A stretch of DNA of 64,000 nt from Neelides folsomi (lineage: Eukaryota; Arthropoda; Collembola; Neelipleona; Neelidae): positions 124,001 to 188,000 of the forward strand of contig JAQGBZ010000062.1 of NCBI GenBank assembly GCA_034687125.1. The letters run 5' to 3'. A model generated the notes under the pieces. That model was not told where the DNA came from. It saw only the letters and a program-made list of their open reading frames with translations, and ran no database searches. A program made the position numbers and the translations under genes. Shown one piece after another: positions 1 to 12,381 of this stretch (position 1 is the stretch's first letter; each line of letters starts with the position of its first letter).

Positions 1-3000
1 AGCTCCGGAAGAAAAAATACAGTGAAATAAATTTGAGACGAAATCCTCGAACTTCATCCTTCCAGTTGAGGGAAGTGCGATAAAAATGCCTGTTGTCCTA
101 TAAATATTTAATGGCTCTTCTTGGCCCTCAACCGAAATAATTCTCCCAGGAATGAAGAGGTGGAGAGGAGATATCCTCAAATCATTATAGAAATTGAAAA
201 TTAGATTTCGTGGCTCGTGGATTCCCATTCTTTCCCCGTCGCCTCCACCGTGGCCGAGGGTCCGCTGACAACGAGCCGAAGAGTGGCTTGAATCACGAGT
301 GGTCCTCAGATGACTGCAAACATGGGGAGACGATTCCTTTTGTTTCACGTATGGATGTCTCCTAATGGGAGATGAGCAGCTGAGATGCTTCTCAACGTCT
401 CCCTCCACTTCCATGTTTGTCGTGGAGAAATCCGAGCTTCTGCTGGCTCTTCGGCAAATTGCCCTGATTGCGCTTTGAGTATCTCACGGGCCGAGATAGA
501 TGATAAACTATCGTCCACTCTATCTCTTAAATTGGATGGGACCAGGAAAAATAATGAAGATAAAACATGTGGAAGAACTTTGCCAAGTTTATATATAAAG
601 ATAAAAGGCGTAAGTGACTTATCTGCACTGCCATGAGAGCAGTTCCTTGTCCGAACCTCATTGATTGACTTCGTTCCGCCATTCATCAAGAAAAAAGTTT
701 TCCTCTTTCTTTGTCCTCATTCAGCCCAAACCTCGCATTGTTGGTCAGTGGGGAAGGAGGGCCTTCATAAATACATATTGGAACATTTCTTCCAAATATT
801 GAATTCACCCACGGTGCATTCGAAATCTTTTTTCCTTCCCAGGAGACCGCTATTGATATACATGATATACAGGGACCCAATCTGGGAGATCAAAGGGCCA
901 AACGTCCGCACTCAATATAATGGAGGACAAAAAATAATGATTAATTGCAGGGCAATAATGTGAAGCATTTGGAGAGATCGGTTTCCCCATCATGGCTTCC
1001 CATTCCCGCTCTCTAGCCCTGTAATGAGGAGAGAATGCAGAGGTATTGGGAAAGGAATTAAAATATATATAATATTATATACTTGGCTCAAGGATCCCCT
1101 CATGAAAAATCATGCCATTAAGAGCGGAGATGAGGACATCATCATCATACATCTTTCACAGGCGGATGATTCCACAATTCGGTCGATGAATTCGGCCGTA
1201 GCCCATTGAGGTCCACGAGTATTCCCAGACCGCAGCAAGGTCTTTTGTCCTTCTCCGACCCAACTGTTTAGTTAGGAACACATCAGAGAGACTTTTCCTT
1301 CGAGTGGTAGGGGAATCCACTCGAGCATTGTTTAGACCCACACACACACGACTGGTACGAATGTGCATCTACTCTGGACATTTCCCCACTTAAAAAGGGA
1401 ATCAGTCGACGTGAACGAACCGTCAACCGTCAGCTTGGTCACAATGTCATACATGCTCTTTACGAATTGAAGATTACCACTAATGGACCCGCTCCTTCCT
1501 GCACATTTCCCTTTCATCCTCCTTTTATATATTATCCTAAAGTCAAAATTCATATGCTATTGAACGATGATCCTTTTGAAATGGAACAACTGGGGAGGGG
1601 GAGGAACCCACAGGCTGGAGAGCACTTCTAACTTAATGAGGATAGAAAAACATGGGAGAATCTGCTTTTTTAAAAGAATAAAGAAAACAATGGATGTTAT
1701 TTTATCCATTTACGTCCGCATTTAACCGTTTCTTATCCCTTAAGAAAGAAAGAACTTTTTCCGGGGTTTGATCTACAAATCCCTCCTACAGCTTCTCAAC
1801 CTCAATTCTTCCAAATACTTAACATACATGACATGTACAAGTTGTGTGAAAGCCTGGAAATCCATATGTATGTAATGTGCGTATGTTTAGGGACATAACT
1901 CAACTGTCTTCTATTATTAAGTTCTCATTGTGATAACTTCATATATTGCTTTTATTATTTCTCTCTGACTACATAGGCCCGGCGCTCCAAAGAAAAATCC
2001 ATACTATTGTATCATTTGATATTTGCATATTTATTCAAGTACTTAACCATGATCGTCTTTGTGCGTATATGAGTATAGTAACAATAACACGAGGAATAAA
2101 AAACCAAATTAAGGGCTTCAATTAATGTTCACATCTGAGCTCTTGAAAGGGTTGGGAGGAGGGAAGGGACAGTTCCCCACATGCAGCATTATATGATTGT
2201 TTTGTCCAATTTGGAATTTGGAATGAAAGGCATTTTCAATTGTGTAAAGGGGAGCTGATATCTTCTCCTGGGCACGTTCCCGCTCCTGGAACTAACATGG
2301 TGTCATTGGAAGGAAAATTATTACAGGTTCGAATTCGTCATAAAAAAGAGAAGATTTATAGATTTAATATATTCGCTTCTGTTTCCCGTCACCCAGTGCT
2401 GAACGGGATGTTAAAAAGGCCGAGTGCCCAACTCCTTCGTTCCTCCCAGAGTCCGAGGAATCCATTCATACTCTCTCGAGAATTATACGAGCCAATGTCA
2501 CGGCCATCAGGGTGGAAGTAAAAGGGATTTTACAGAGCGAACCAAGAGACGGATGTTCTTTACTACGATCTTTATTTTAATATCCTTCCCATGCTTTCTC
2601 AGACTGAGGGAATTGGGGTGAAGAACTTCCAAGAATCTGTTCAAGAATTAACTGCAGATTACGAAGAGATCTTTTTATTCCTGTCTTTTGGCGACCGCAG
2701 CAAAGATCCCTTTCTTGTGGTTTTCCCTCCTTAAGCCTCTTCGATGTCGGAATGTCTTAGATTTCGAAGGTGGAATTTCGTGTATTATCTCCCCGATTCA
2801 CTGGAAGATAGGGGGCTGAGATTTCCCGCCATGCTGGAAAGATTATTCTTCCCACCGGCCGCTTCCTGTGTGTTTAAGTCTTTTTCTGTGTCGTAATTAA
2901 GATCACATTCACGGCTTGTTACTCCTTGCCTCGTCCATTCGACCGGAATGTGCGGTGTGGTCGAAATAAGGCAAGTTTCTTTCTCAGGTCTGAGAAGAAA

Positions 3001-6000
3001 ACTTAACTTTCTGTCGGTTGGGCCGCGTAAACTTGTTGGAAGTTGGAAGACAACTTAACTAACCATGATATTCTCCTTTGCTACTTACTTTCCCCGAACC
3101 CTTTCTATTGGAGAACATTAGCCCATGCACCCATCTCCAAGATATCTCATCAAGATTCTACAAATTTACTCACACACGGACTCTAAGAATGTGAAACGAG
3201 GAGATTTACATATTCTAACTTAAACATTAAACTCAGCTCTTCGTCTCACTCCAACCCATCTTTTCATTTTCATAACTGTTTCTCTTCTCAAAATCTTTTC
3301 CTAGGAAATGAGTATGCAAATTTCTTTTAATTCAACTCGACGGAAAGAGGGCATAAATGGGGGAGAGTTGATATCCAAATTCCTCCAAGACGTCCATTTA
3401 ATATTTATTAAATACAAAAATCTGAAATTTTCTCCACTCATCTCAGAGTCATTAACATTCTAAAGCACTTTCAATGATGGCTAATTTATTCTAAATTTTA
3501 TTTCTTATTTATTGTAGGTAAAATCCGGGGATTTGAGCTGAGCTGCATCGTCCTTCAAGAGCCCAGAGAGATAGAGCAGAGAGAAGTTGAGATAAAAGAG
3601 CAAAGACGGGTTTTAATGGGAAATGAGTCAAATTTGTCTTGGAAGTTGAGGATGAATGGACCAAGTGTGCTTTGTGAGATGAGGGATGTAGGAAGGAGAG
3701 GGCCATTGTAATTTAAATAGGTTCCGTCTCTCCTCAATTTTTCTGGAGAAGAAACATGTGGTTTTATAGATGTAATAATTGTTTTGGCTCATAAAGAGTA
3801 AAGTTGGGGCCATTCCGCGAGATTTATACAGGATATTAAATGAATGTGGAAAACAAAAGAGAGTCTCTTAAATACGTTCTTTGGATTTTGGAGGACCGGT
3901 TAGGCGGACAAAGGGAAAGTCTTGGTTCAATTTAGTGAAGGGCCCATGGCTGGGAGCCAATTCATAAAGTGGGCTCCACAAAGGGACCCAAACTTTCTTC
4001 TCCTTTTGTGTAAAGAAGGGAGGATCCCGATTTCTTTTAATACCTCCCGAACCCTTCCTAAAAATTTACATAATGGGTCCCGTTGACTTTCATTGAATAT
4101 CCGAATATTGGATCCGAATGGGGGAAGAACATAAAAAAATGAGTTGCATTCTCATCTCCAGAGACCCATTGTTTACTCTCTTGCACAATGTTTCCTTTCC
4201 TCTCAATGTAAATTGTTGGAGTTCTTTGTCTTCCTAAGCCCATTTCCCTCCATTCGATCCGCTGTGAATATTTCTTAATAAATTAGGAGGAGAGATGAAA
4301 GGTCGCGAACGGAGGCGGATGTTGACTCTGAATCAACATAAGGGCAAATGGAGGAGAGATAAAGGATGTTTTAGTCAGAGTCCAATATGAGGAGTTCTCA
4401 GGCTTCTCGATTTCCTCGATTAATTGAAATCAGTTTAAAGGCGAGGGGAGGGCTTCTGCTCGGATTTACCACCACGTGTGTAATGGGCCATTCCGGCTCC
4501 AGAGTCAATATTTCATCATTCCCTCGGCTCCCTTTATTTACATCCAGACTATTGCAAGGATTACGGAAGAGTTTATCCTGCGTAAACTCGGTTTTTCCAT
4601 ACACTGCCTTCTTTACATGCGAGAAAGCAATCTAGGGCTATATCAGGCCAGCCAATTAAGAGGATTTAAAGATACTTTTTACTTGTCAAGTGAAGTTACG
4701 GAATTTTATCATTCCCTCCCCTCTTTTCAATAATAAAAGTTTTAAATGGCGATTAGCAAAGGACTGAATAGATTCTTTACACTTTCCAACCTTAGCTCTT
4801 GCATTTATAATGGCAACATGGCGAGAAACGTGGTGTTGGGAGGAAATTTATTTCAGTTTCTCCCTCGTCGCATTCTTCCCTATTGTTTATCTAATTTTTA
4901 ATATTGATTCCCCCTTGCCCCCGTCGATTTGAAGAAAAGGAATTCGGGAGATAAAAGAAGTCATTCCACGTTGTAGGGGAGAGATGGTAAAGGGTGGATG
5001 ATGAAAACTTTACGAGAGATTTTGATTCCTGGAAGGTTCGCGTGGAAAGGGAACATTTGAGGATACCTGGGAGCCTTTAATAGATTTGAAAAATCCATTG
5101 GAATAATGAGAGAAAGAGGCGGAGATAGGGATAATGACACCGTTGACGAACTTCGACTCCTAAATATTTGCACGGAAGACCTCCATGTGTAGAGTCAATT
5201 TGAGTCTCGAGGCGATGAGTCCCATCGGACAAGGGAACATTACTTAACGGGAAAAGGGGAAACCAATTCACCTGAGTACTTTCACCTGTGAGTAAGACTA
5301 ACAAGGAGCTCTAATTGAATCCATTATAATTTCCATTGCCTTACTTTTCCGTTTCCCCAACTAGGGGGAGGTTCAACTCCGAACTCGACAGTTTTTGTCT
5401 CATTAGCGACCCAGCCTCCTTCCCAAGGACTCTTGAATAATGGAGGGAGTAATAAAAGAGAGGAGATGTGAGGATTGTCACATTTAAACACAATTCCAGT
5501 TAGGAATTAATAAAAGAGAGTAAGGACCCAAGAGATAACTTCTCTGAGTGAGGAGGAAATGAATTTTTAAGGGAACGTAAAAGAGGAAATATTTCATGAT
5601 GAAGCGGGGAAGAGGGAACTTGAAGGGTAAGGTGGAAAACAACGCTGGGTATTCCGACTTGACATGGCTCTGTCACTTTACAAGCCCGTAAAAACGAAGA
5701 ATCAATTTCAGTCCCGAGAAACAACTTGTGCCTTGTTAAACAAGGATTTCTCCTTAAACCGGATTTATGACCCAGCTACCCTTCACCTTCCCCTAACAAA
5801 GGGAAGGTTCCAAAATAAATAATCAATGGAGATTCAAATTCTGCTCCCTTAAAATCCATATTCATTTTTCATGTTGATCTTTCAAACTCAAATATTTGAA
5901 GAGAGACGCTGAGATATTACAGAACAAAGGCTCGTGTCCCTCCAAGAACACAAACATATTGACATTCACCCATTCAACTCGTCAATCGACCATTGAGACA

Positions 6001-8121
6001 CGGCGTGGTGCACTATAAAAACCCATATAGATTTTTTTGTTTTTGACCTTTGGCAAGGAATTTGATACCTATTCGTTATTATTATTCCCAATTATAGTAA
6101 AGTTCCCCTATACAAATTCCCAACGTAAGACTAATGGGGTTTTTGCGTGATGCGTGAGCCGATGGGCCGTCTCACTATGTAATTTAATCAATTTTCTTAT
6201 TGCATTAATTAATTGTAGCCATGTAGGGGGACATGGGAGGGCAGGGATTCATTGGCACAATTAAAATAATTGCTGTTTTTTATAGATCTCATACAAAGAT
6301 TCCTCATTACGTTACCGGGAGATGAGAGGGCAAGCGGAGGGAGGAATTAAGTTGGTCATGTCGACAAAAAGTCATATTTCATCTATTTGTTTTTATTCAT
6401 GGAGGATGAAGGGGACAACCCTCGTAGGGTCGTAATTACAAATGACGGAATGAAAGACGGAAAACTCGTCTCCGTGTTTATCTTTGACAAGGCTAAATAG
6501 GATTACTCATGTAATCAGGGTGAAAAATGTCGGAGTTGATCTCTATCTTGTTATCTGACTTTTCCTATATCACTACCATACAAATACTTAAGCACATATT
6601 ACATATATGATGGGGAGAGTAGGATGGAGCATTGTTCGATTTTGCGTATTTTTCCCTCTTTATAAGTACAAGTATTGAAAAATCAAATGAGTTTAAATCC
6701 TCAGTTAAGATCCTATCTCCATTTCACTTACCGCCCCATAGCTTGGGGATGTAAATGTAATCCGATGGGAGTGTAAGGTGAAGAGGAGACTTTATGGACC
6801 ATTGTGTGTGTCGTGGAAAGAAGTGTAAAGCGAGACTCGGGGGAGATCCCAAGGAGTGGAACTTGAGACAGAGGAGTCCATTTGTTTATAAGGAAGACAT
6901 CCTGTGGCTTTGAGAGACAAGGGTGTGAGAGCTGAGGGGCTCAACACATTTCCCACGGCAGCTTATCCTCTCCGAAGGTGAGGGAAATAAGGAAGAAGAA
7001 TGGGGAAGTTCTCAGGCCGCTCTTTTCTCCTTTTATCTCTTCTGCCGTTCCGGGTAAGGAGAAAGAACTTTCGCCTTCTTGGCAAGGAAAAGACTTACGA
7101 TTTTGGCTCAAGAAGGAGAGGAGATCGTGATTCGAAATTCCGATCCCTCTCTTACTATACCTTCCTCGGCCCAAGTTCTTTCTCCAGATGGATTTCCTCG
7201 GCCCTACGATTAAGAATAAGTAAAGAGAGTTTTGGAGAACTCGAACGCCGCGACGAGCGACTTCGTGAGGAATGAGAACTATTGATCTTTGTGTCTTCAA
7301 TAGAGTCGTCCAAACTCGATTGTTTGTCATCCTCGAGAGTATATGAAATAAGAGCCGGAGGAGGTGAATTAGCCCTTTCCCCCAATTTCACTCCACTTGA
7401 CAGGAGGGTTGGACAAACGCGAGCGTTTCGAGTTTTTGTATTCACAACTTTTACCATCTAGATCTCTTTGTCGTTTAATTTAGAGAGGCAGAGAAACCAA
7501 TTTTTTACTTTTGATACATTTATACACTTTATGTTTGAGAAGATGGATTTTTGTCAAAGCTCCCTGACGAACTCTGGCCGAGTTGTAAAGATGATTTGGA
7601 AAGAAATTGGAACTTTCTATTTTATTTTCTCTTCCTGTTTTCCTCCTCGATCTCTTCCTTTAACTCGACGTGATGAGATGAAAGTATATATGGCGGAGAG
7701 CTTTGGGGAAAATAAAAATATAGGTAAAGAAAAGTAAAATAAAAAAACGCCGCAAGACACTCGAATTTCCATCAGAATCGGACCAAATGGAAAAGGAAAA
7801 GGTTTACGTCTTTCTCTGCCCCTTGACTCTTTGTGAGAGAGATGAAAAACATTGGAATCCATGTTTTAGATCCAATCATCCAGTTTCCCATCCTGATCCT
7901 TCTTTCCTCATTTTTGGTCAATTTTAGATCTTTGTTATGTGAAAAACGGATTTTAAAGCTAAAAATGTCTCTTTCATCTGCTCATTCTTTAGATCTATTT
8001 TTTACTTTTGACCCAATCGATAAATGTTTATATTTAATGGAATATGTATCTGCAATTTTGCATCATTATTTCAAGCATAAATATTTGTTGTTTTGTTTAG
8101 TTTTGGTTAGGGAGTTACAAA
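1..8121. other. Non-coding region with no supported gene
   Basis: I read both strands and found only short open frames without recognisable domains, conserved motifs or coherent splice structure. The base composition is visibly richer in GGAGG/CCTCC-type tracts than the right half of the window. It could be intergenic DNA or part of a long 5' intron of the klingon-like gene, whose first exon was not located. One ATG at 7000 opens a short hydrophobic peptide followed by a strong donor-like GTAAGG, discussed under rejected items. Confidence 0.5.
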
Positions 8122-8322
8122 TATAATTGTTAATTAAGCGAGACTTACCTGTAAGTGGAAGCTTGATTGAGATTATATGAAGCGTATGAAGTTCCAGAAC
8201 GACAGGAATTGAACACATATGTAGAACATAGTTATACTGACTGAATAAACCCATAACTTTAAAGAAAAAACAATGCACTAGTATCGCAATCCAGCGTCGC
8301 ATTTTCCCCAATAACCTCAGAA
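8122..8322 (+). repeat. Left inverted terminal repeat of DIRS-like element
   Basis: Positions 8182-8322 match the reverse complement of 13575-13717 over about 140 bases with scattered mismatches and one small indel. The outer part 8122-8181 is absent from the other terminus but is complementary to the internal complementary region at 8369-8452. In coding orientation this is the 3' end of the element. Confidence 0.85.
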
Positions 8323-8368
8323 TTTAAAGCCAAATTTTTGATAAATAAAAAACTGGAGGGAGGGTAGG

Positions 8369-8493
8369 AATTCCTGTCGTTCTGGAACTTCATACGCTTT
8401 ATATAATCTCAATCAAGTTTCAACTTACAGGTCTCACTTAATTAACAATTATAATTTAGCGTATTCCGTTCCATTCCGACAGGAATTAAACAC
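8369..8493. repeat. Internal complementary region (ICR) of DIRS-like element
   Basis: The first part (8369-8452) is the reverse complement of the left terminus 8122-8210. The second part (8447-8493) is the reverse complement of the right terminus 13684-13730. The two parts overlap in an AATTATAATT core, as if copied across a head-to-tail junction. The complementarity resumes for a few bases between and after the two nested insertions (8737-8738 and 10310-10311), so the original region was slightly longer. ICRs are established features of DIRS elements and are thought to template end joining. Confidence 0.85.
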
Positions 8494-8494
8494 G

Positions 8495-8736
8495 TACTCC
8501 CAAGTTCCAGTTTGAGATAAAGTTCGTTAGTTTAGCGTCGAGTAAAAAATGATATTCTCACTTTGCCCTTTCGCAATAAACTTTTGTTATTTTTTGGTGG
8601 GGAATGTTAATTTCGAAATTTTAACTTTAATTAAACTGACTTAGACGTTTTTAAAAGCTTTATGGGCACTATGAGAATTTCGTTTTTACTTGACGCTGAA
8701 CTAACGAACTTTATCTCAAACTGGAACTGGGGAGTA
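8495..8736. mobile_element. Small TA-flanked MITE inserted in the DIRS ICR
   Basis: A 242-bp segment including both TA copies has terminal inverted repeats of roughly 65 bases, beginning TACTCCC and ending GGGAGTA, with only a few mismatches between arms. Flanking TA dinucleotides fit a Tc1/mariner-type target duplication. It has no coding capacity, so it must have been moved by a transposase supplied elsewhere. It was inserted into the DIRS element, hence is younger than it. Confidence 0.8.
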
Positions 8737-8862
8737 TGTACAGGGTGAGCCTTAAGTTTCACGGTATTTTCAATTAATCAGCAATCTTTAATATTCAACT
8801 TATTTTATATAAAGTAATTAGGAAGTATGTCTGTAATACATCATAGAATAAGTAAAGAAACT

Positions 8863-10066
8863 TTATTTTTTCACTTGAGCACCATTGACTTCGATGCACC
8901 TCTGCAACCTACCCTCGACTGCTTCGCAAGCTTTTTTGCAAAGATGAACAGGGATTTCTTGAAAAACTCTAACAATGGTAGCTTTCAATTCTCCAATTGT
9001 TGAAGGAGTTTGGGCGTAGACTTTGTCTTTAACATAACCCCACAAGAAGAAATCCAAAGGGGTCAAATCTGGAGAACGAGGAGGCCATATGAAGAGCCCG
9101 TTCCGTCCAATCCAACGATTTCCGAATTTCTGATCCAGGTACCTCCTTACTCTTGCATCAAAATGGGCTGGGGCTCCATCCAATTGAATTCAAGATCTGA
9201 TTCGGAATCTAGCGTTGGTGATGGCGGGCATAACCACCTCCTCCATCATCTTCAGAAACGAATTTCCATTAACGTTTCCGTCGAAAAAGAAAGGTCCGAT
9301 GACTCCACGAGTGGAGATAAGTGCCAACACGCACAATGAAGTCGATCTCATTTTCTTCTCTTTCAGGACATGAGGATTTATCAGTCTCCAAAATATCTGA
9401 AAATTGCATGCAATGAAGCGGAGGATGAAGAGGATGTGGGTGGCGGGAGGGGAGTAGGGTGGCGGGAAGGGGGGGCAGGTGAAAGGGATGGAGGAAGGAA
9501 AGCTGGACAGGAGTAGCATAAGCCAATTAAAGAAAGCGTATTGCTAAATATCTCGTTATGCCGATTTATTGTCCCGTTTAGGCAAAATGAGGCTTCGTCG
9601 CACCAAATGATGAGGTCGATGAATGTAGGATCTTCATCAACGATTGTCAAAAATCGCGTTGCGAATGCAAGTCTTCCTGCCAAATCGCTCTTTTAATTCT
9701 TGCATATAGGATGCGTGAAATGGCTTGAGTGTTAAGTCATTTAACATACGTCTTAAGGTCGTTTGTTTAAAATTAAGTTTCAACGAGAGTTTTCTGGTTG
9801 AGGTTGGTTCGATCGGGCGTTCTTCAATTCGGCGGCTCAGAACTTGAAGATTCTCTTCCGTCCTAATGCTTCTTGGCCTTCCTTGGCGCTTCTTATCCAA
9901 AACACTCCGTCTCAAATTTAACCACCAATTTCCTAACTGTGTCTGGGTTTGGAGGTATTGTTTTAAATGGCCAACGTCGAATAACCTCTAATGCGTTTTT
10001 GACTTCGCAAAATTTTTCAATTACAAAGATTCTCTCCTCTTTATTTAAAATTCGGCGATTTACCAT
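8863..10066 (-). pseudogene. DD41D transposase remnant
   Basis: Reading on the minus strand, the N-terminus starts at the ATG at 10066 (MVNRRILNKEERIF), then shifts frame into a helix-turn-helix region with GRPRS. A second shift leads to the first catalytic motif WCDEASFCLNG. The second and third motifs, MDGAPAH and WPPRSPDLTPLD, lie in the last frame, which ends at 8863. At least two frameshifts and a 155-bp insertion (9399-9553) separate the pieces, so no functional transposase is predicted. The helix-turn-helix and catalytic pieces together cover the length expected for the family. Confidence 0.82.
9399..9553. repeat. CT-rich insertion with 8-bp direct repeat inside the transposase
   Basis: On the minus strand the transposase frame is interrupted after NRHNEIF by a pyrimidine-rich segment. 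The direct repeat AAATATCT (plus strand) occurs at 9391-9398 and again at 9546-9553. Removing one repeat copy plus the intervening 147 bases restores an in-frame reading through NEIFWRLINPHV. The insert has no obvious terminal inverted repeats. The type of insertion is unknown; an 8-bp duplication would suit a hAT-type event. Confidence 0.6.
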
Positions 10067-10398
10067 AATAAATATGAAAAATAACTTTGAGAGAGAGAAA
10101 AGAAAAGCTTATACTCAGAAAGTGAAAATTCGGCTTTCTCAAAGAAAAGTGGCTATTTTTTTTGTGGATTGACCGAAACATCTAATAGTTTGATACATAC
10201 TAGACTATCATATTGCCCATTAATTCACCTTAATTAAAGATATCTAACTTTAAGCATATTAAAAAGATGATCCATTGAAAATGCCGTGAAACTTAAGGCT
10301 CACCCTGTAGATATTTAAAGATGGCAAAAATTCAATAATTAATAAGAATTGTATTATTAACCAAATTAAAATATAAAACAATAAATCACATTACAAAT

Positions 10399-11131
10399 TC
10401 ACTTATTCAAGACCACAAGACTAAATTTCTCAACAAGATCAATTTTACACTTATAGAAATTCAAAAATGTTCTTGATTTAAAAGTCCAACCTGCACATGA
10501 TAAAATTGAATTAATATCAACATCTTTCTGAGAAGCCTTTGAAATTTAGGCATGACGAAAACTGTGACCTTTAATAAAACAATTTGAAAAATTGAAAAAC
10601 GACTGAGATTGGGTAATAAAAAGCATGAAATAATCTCAACAAATTATTATTTAATTGCCGAGGTAAATTTAAAGTACATCTTCAGAGTCTCAACACAAAG
10701 CTTAGGTTCAACCTTATAACTATTTAGTACAATTGATGTACCTAAACCATTAGGTTTAAAAGTTTTTAAAACACGTTTAATAGGAATAACAATCATATCA
10801 CTAATAACAATATCTGACAAATTAATAGCCTGAATTGTTTGACTTTAATGACCAGTCACAAGGGCAATCAAACCAATTTAAAACTTAATTGCTTAATATT
10901 CAAATCAGCGTTATTAGGCCAATTTTGAAACAATCTCAATACAATATCTGGGTCCCATATATTAGAATAGCTTGGTCTTAAATGACCAATTGCTCTCACA
11001 AAACGAGATATTAAACGATGAAATTCAATTGGTACACCTTGAATAAAATCAACAATTAAAGATAAAGATGATCGTGCTGTGTTAACACTATTATAACCCG
11101 ATCCGGATTTATAAATAGTAAGGAATTCCAA
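10399..11131 (-). pseudogene. Tyrosine recombinase (YR) remnant of DIRS-like element
   Basis: The N-terminal part (minus strand from 11131) contains SGYNSVNTARSSLSLI and ISRFVRAIGHLRPSYS, typical of the core-binding domain of DIRS recombinases. A catalytic-domain stretch follows, with AINLSDIVISDMIVIPI. The C-terminal part carries FRHA, an in-frame stop, then SILSCAGWTFKSRTF and a tyrosine codon at 10453-10455 in the position of the nucleophile. The reading ends at the stop at 10399-10401. Stops and frame changes make it inactive. Confidence 0.8.
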
Positions 11132-11200
11132 AACATTTTAATACTAGAAGTAAACATTTTAATTATTTAAAATACAAAATAGCATTTGTATTATCAACTC

Positions 11201-12290
11201 TTAGTAAAATATTTTTCCCATTAAATAATTCTCATTGCTTTTAAGAGATCTTTCAATCGCCATAAGCTCAAGACAATTAATATGCGATATCTTATCTTTA
11301 TTAGACCAATTTCCATGGTATTTAATATCATTAAATGTACAACCCCAACCAGTCAAAGAGGCATTTCTAAAAATCGCAACGTTAAAATCACTATTTGACA
11401 AGGATCGCCCATTCTCTAATACCTTTTGCTTCCACCAGTTTATATCGGCTTTAATACTATCACTAATGATCAAAAAGTGGTTGAAACTGCTATTAGATTT
11501 GATGAGATTAATAGTTTTCTCATGTTCAATTCGTCTAACCTAACCTAACAAACCATAATACACAATGGGAAGACAAGAAACTAGAGTTTCAATCAATCTT
11601 GCTACATCTCTAATCACCATTACATCTTTACTTAAATTATCGCAGAGACACTGTTTTAATTACTTTATATTGAGGTAAAGAAATAAACATTGAAATTGAA
11701 TCGAACACAAAGCCAAGATATTCAATATTATTAACAGGAGGACATTGCACAACTAACTTTTTACTTTGAAATTGTTACTTTGAAAATAAGATATCTAATC
11801 GTTGCACCAATTATGAAAAGTAAAAAGTGGCGTTTGCAAAGTAAAAAGTACAAAGTAAAAGTAGCTAAGTGAACGATTTACATTTTGCAATGTAAAAAGT
11901 ATAACTTGTACAATGGGACCCAGGTTTTAATAGTGATTTTTAGAAATTAATAAAGAAACCTAATTTTAGCAATAAGCATTTACACTATCAATACAAAATT
12001 TTTTCGAATTTTTTCTGTTTTTCCCATTATTAAAAAATCATCAAGGTAAATTACAATCAAATGACTATTTGATTTTAATAAGTAACAACCAGTTTCATTA
12101 ATTTAGTAAATACTCTAGGAGCACAACTTAAGCCAAAACATAAAGAACTGAGTTCATAAAGTTGATTATTCCATCTAAATTTTAAAAACTTGCGGAAATC
12201 TTTGTGGATATTTACAGAATGATAAGCGTTTTCTAATTCAATCTTTGCTAAAAATATATTCTTTTCAATTAATTGAACAACGGTTGTTCG
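11201..12290 (-). pseudogene. Reverse transcriptase / RNase H remnant of DIRS-like element
   Basis: On the minus strand the RT finger/palm region reads KIELENAYHSVNIHKDFRKF and LSSLCFGLSCAPRVFTKLMK, followed by the catalytic box VIYLDDFLIMGKTE (YLDD at 12037-12048). A conserved downstream block, PPVNNIEYLGFVFDSISMF, lies near 11.70-11.75 kb. The RNase H-like segment has INWWKQ, NASLTGWGCTF and HINCLELMAIE (11201-11473). These blocks match the DIRS-type polyprotein. Stops, frameshifts and a probable insertion between the RT blocks (about 11757-11935) disrupt it. Confidence 0.85.
11757..11935. repeat. Probable small insertion with inverted TTTTTACTTT motifs
   Basis: The segment separates two RT blocks that are normally close together. 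Its left part has ACTTTTTACTTTG and TTACTTTG. Its right part has several copies of the complement, AAAGTAAAAAGT, AAAGTAAAAGT and TGTAAAAAGT. The arrangement suggests a short foldback element, but the exact ends and a target duplication could not be fixed. Confidence 0.4.
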
Positions 12291-12381
12291 TGAAGCGAAA
12301 CCCGCTTTTCCTTCCTTGGTTCATTGGTAGCTTGAAGTTTAAACGACTTCTAATGATCCCCTTTGATTGTTGGGATAAGGT

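Larger units (their letters stand above)
8741..10307 (-). mobile_element. IS630-Tc1-mariner element of DD41D type
   Basis: The element is 1567 bp, bounded by TA on both sides (8739-8740 and 10308-10309). Its terminal inverted repeats are about 34 bp, starting CAGGGTGAGCC, with one mismatch. It encodes a broken transposase on the minus strand. From the second catalytic Asp (in MDGAPAH) to the third (in SPDLTPLD) I count 41 intervening residues, which places it in the DD41D group known from rosa/visitor-type elements rather than classical DD34D mariner. It sits inside the DIRS-like element, two bases from the MITE. Confidence 0.85.

Noticed and set aside
1336-1350. Short CA microsatellite
   Set aside because: Too short to be a notable repeat.
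7000-7053. ATG with hydrophobic peptide MGKFSGRSFLLLSLLPFR followed by GTAAGG, a candidate signal exon for the klingon-like gene
   Set aside because: It ends in phase 0, while the first confirmed exon needs a phase 1 donor. It would need an extra unseen exon, and the full-length DIRS element lies between.
11528-11546. CTAACCTAACCTAAC run resembling the arthropod telomere repeat
   Set aside because: Only about three units, inside a decayed retroelement. Similar short TTAGG-type runs at 48335 and 48429 show that such runs are scattered and interstitial.
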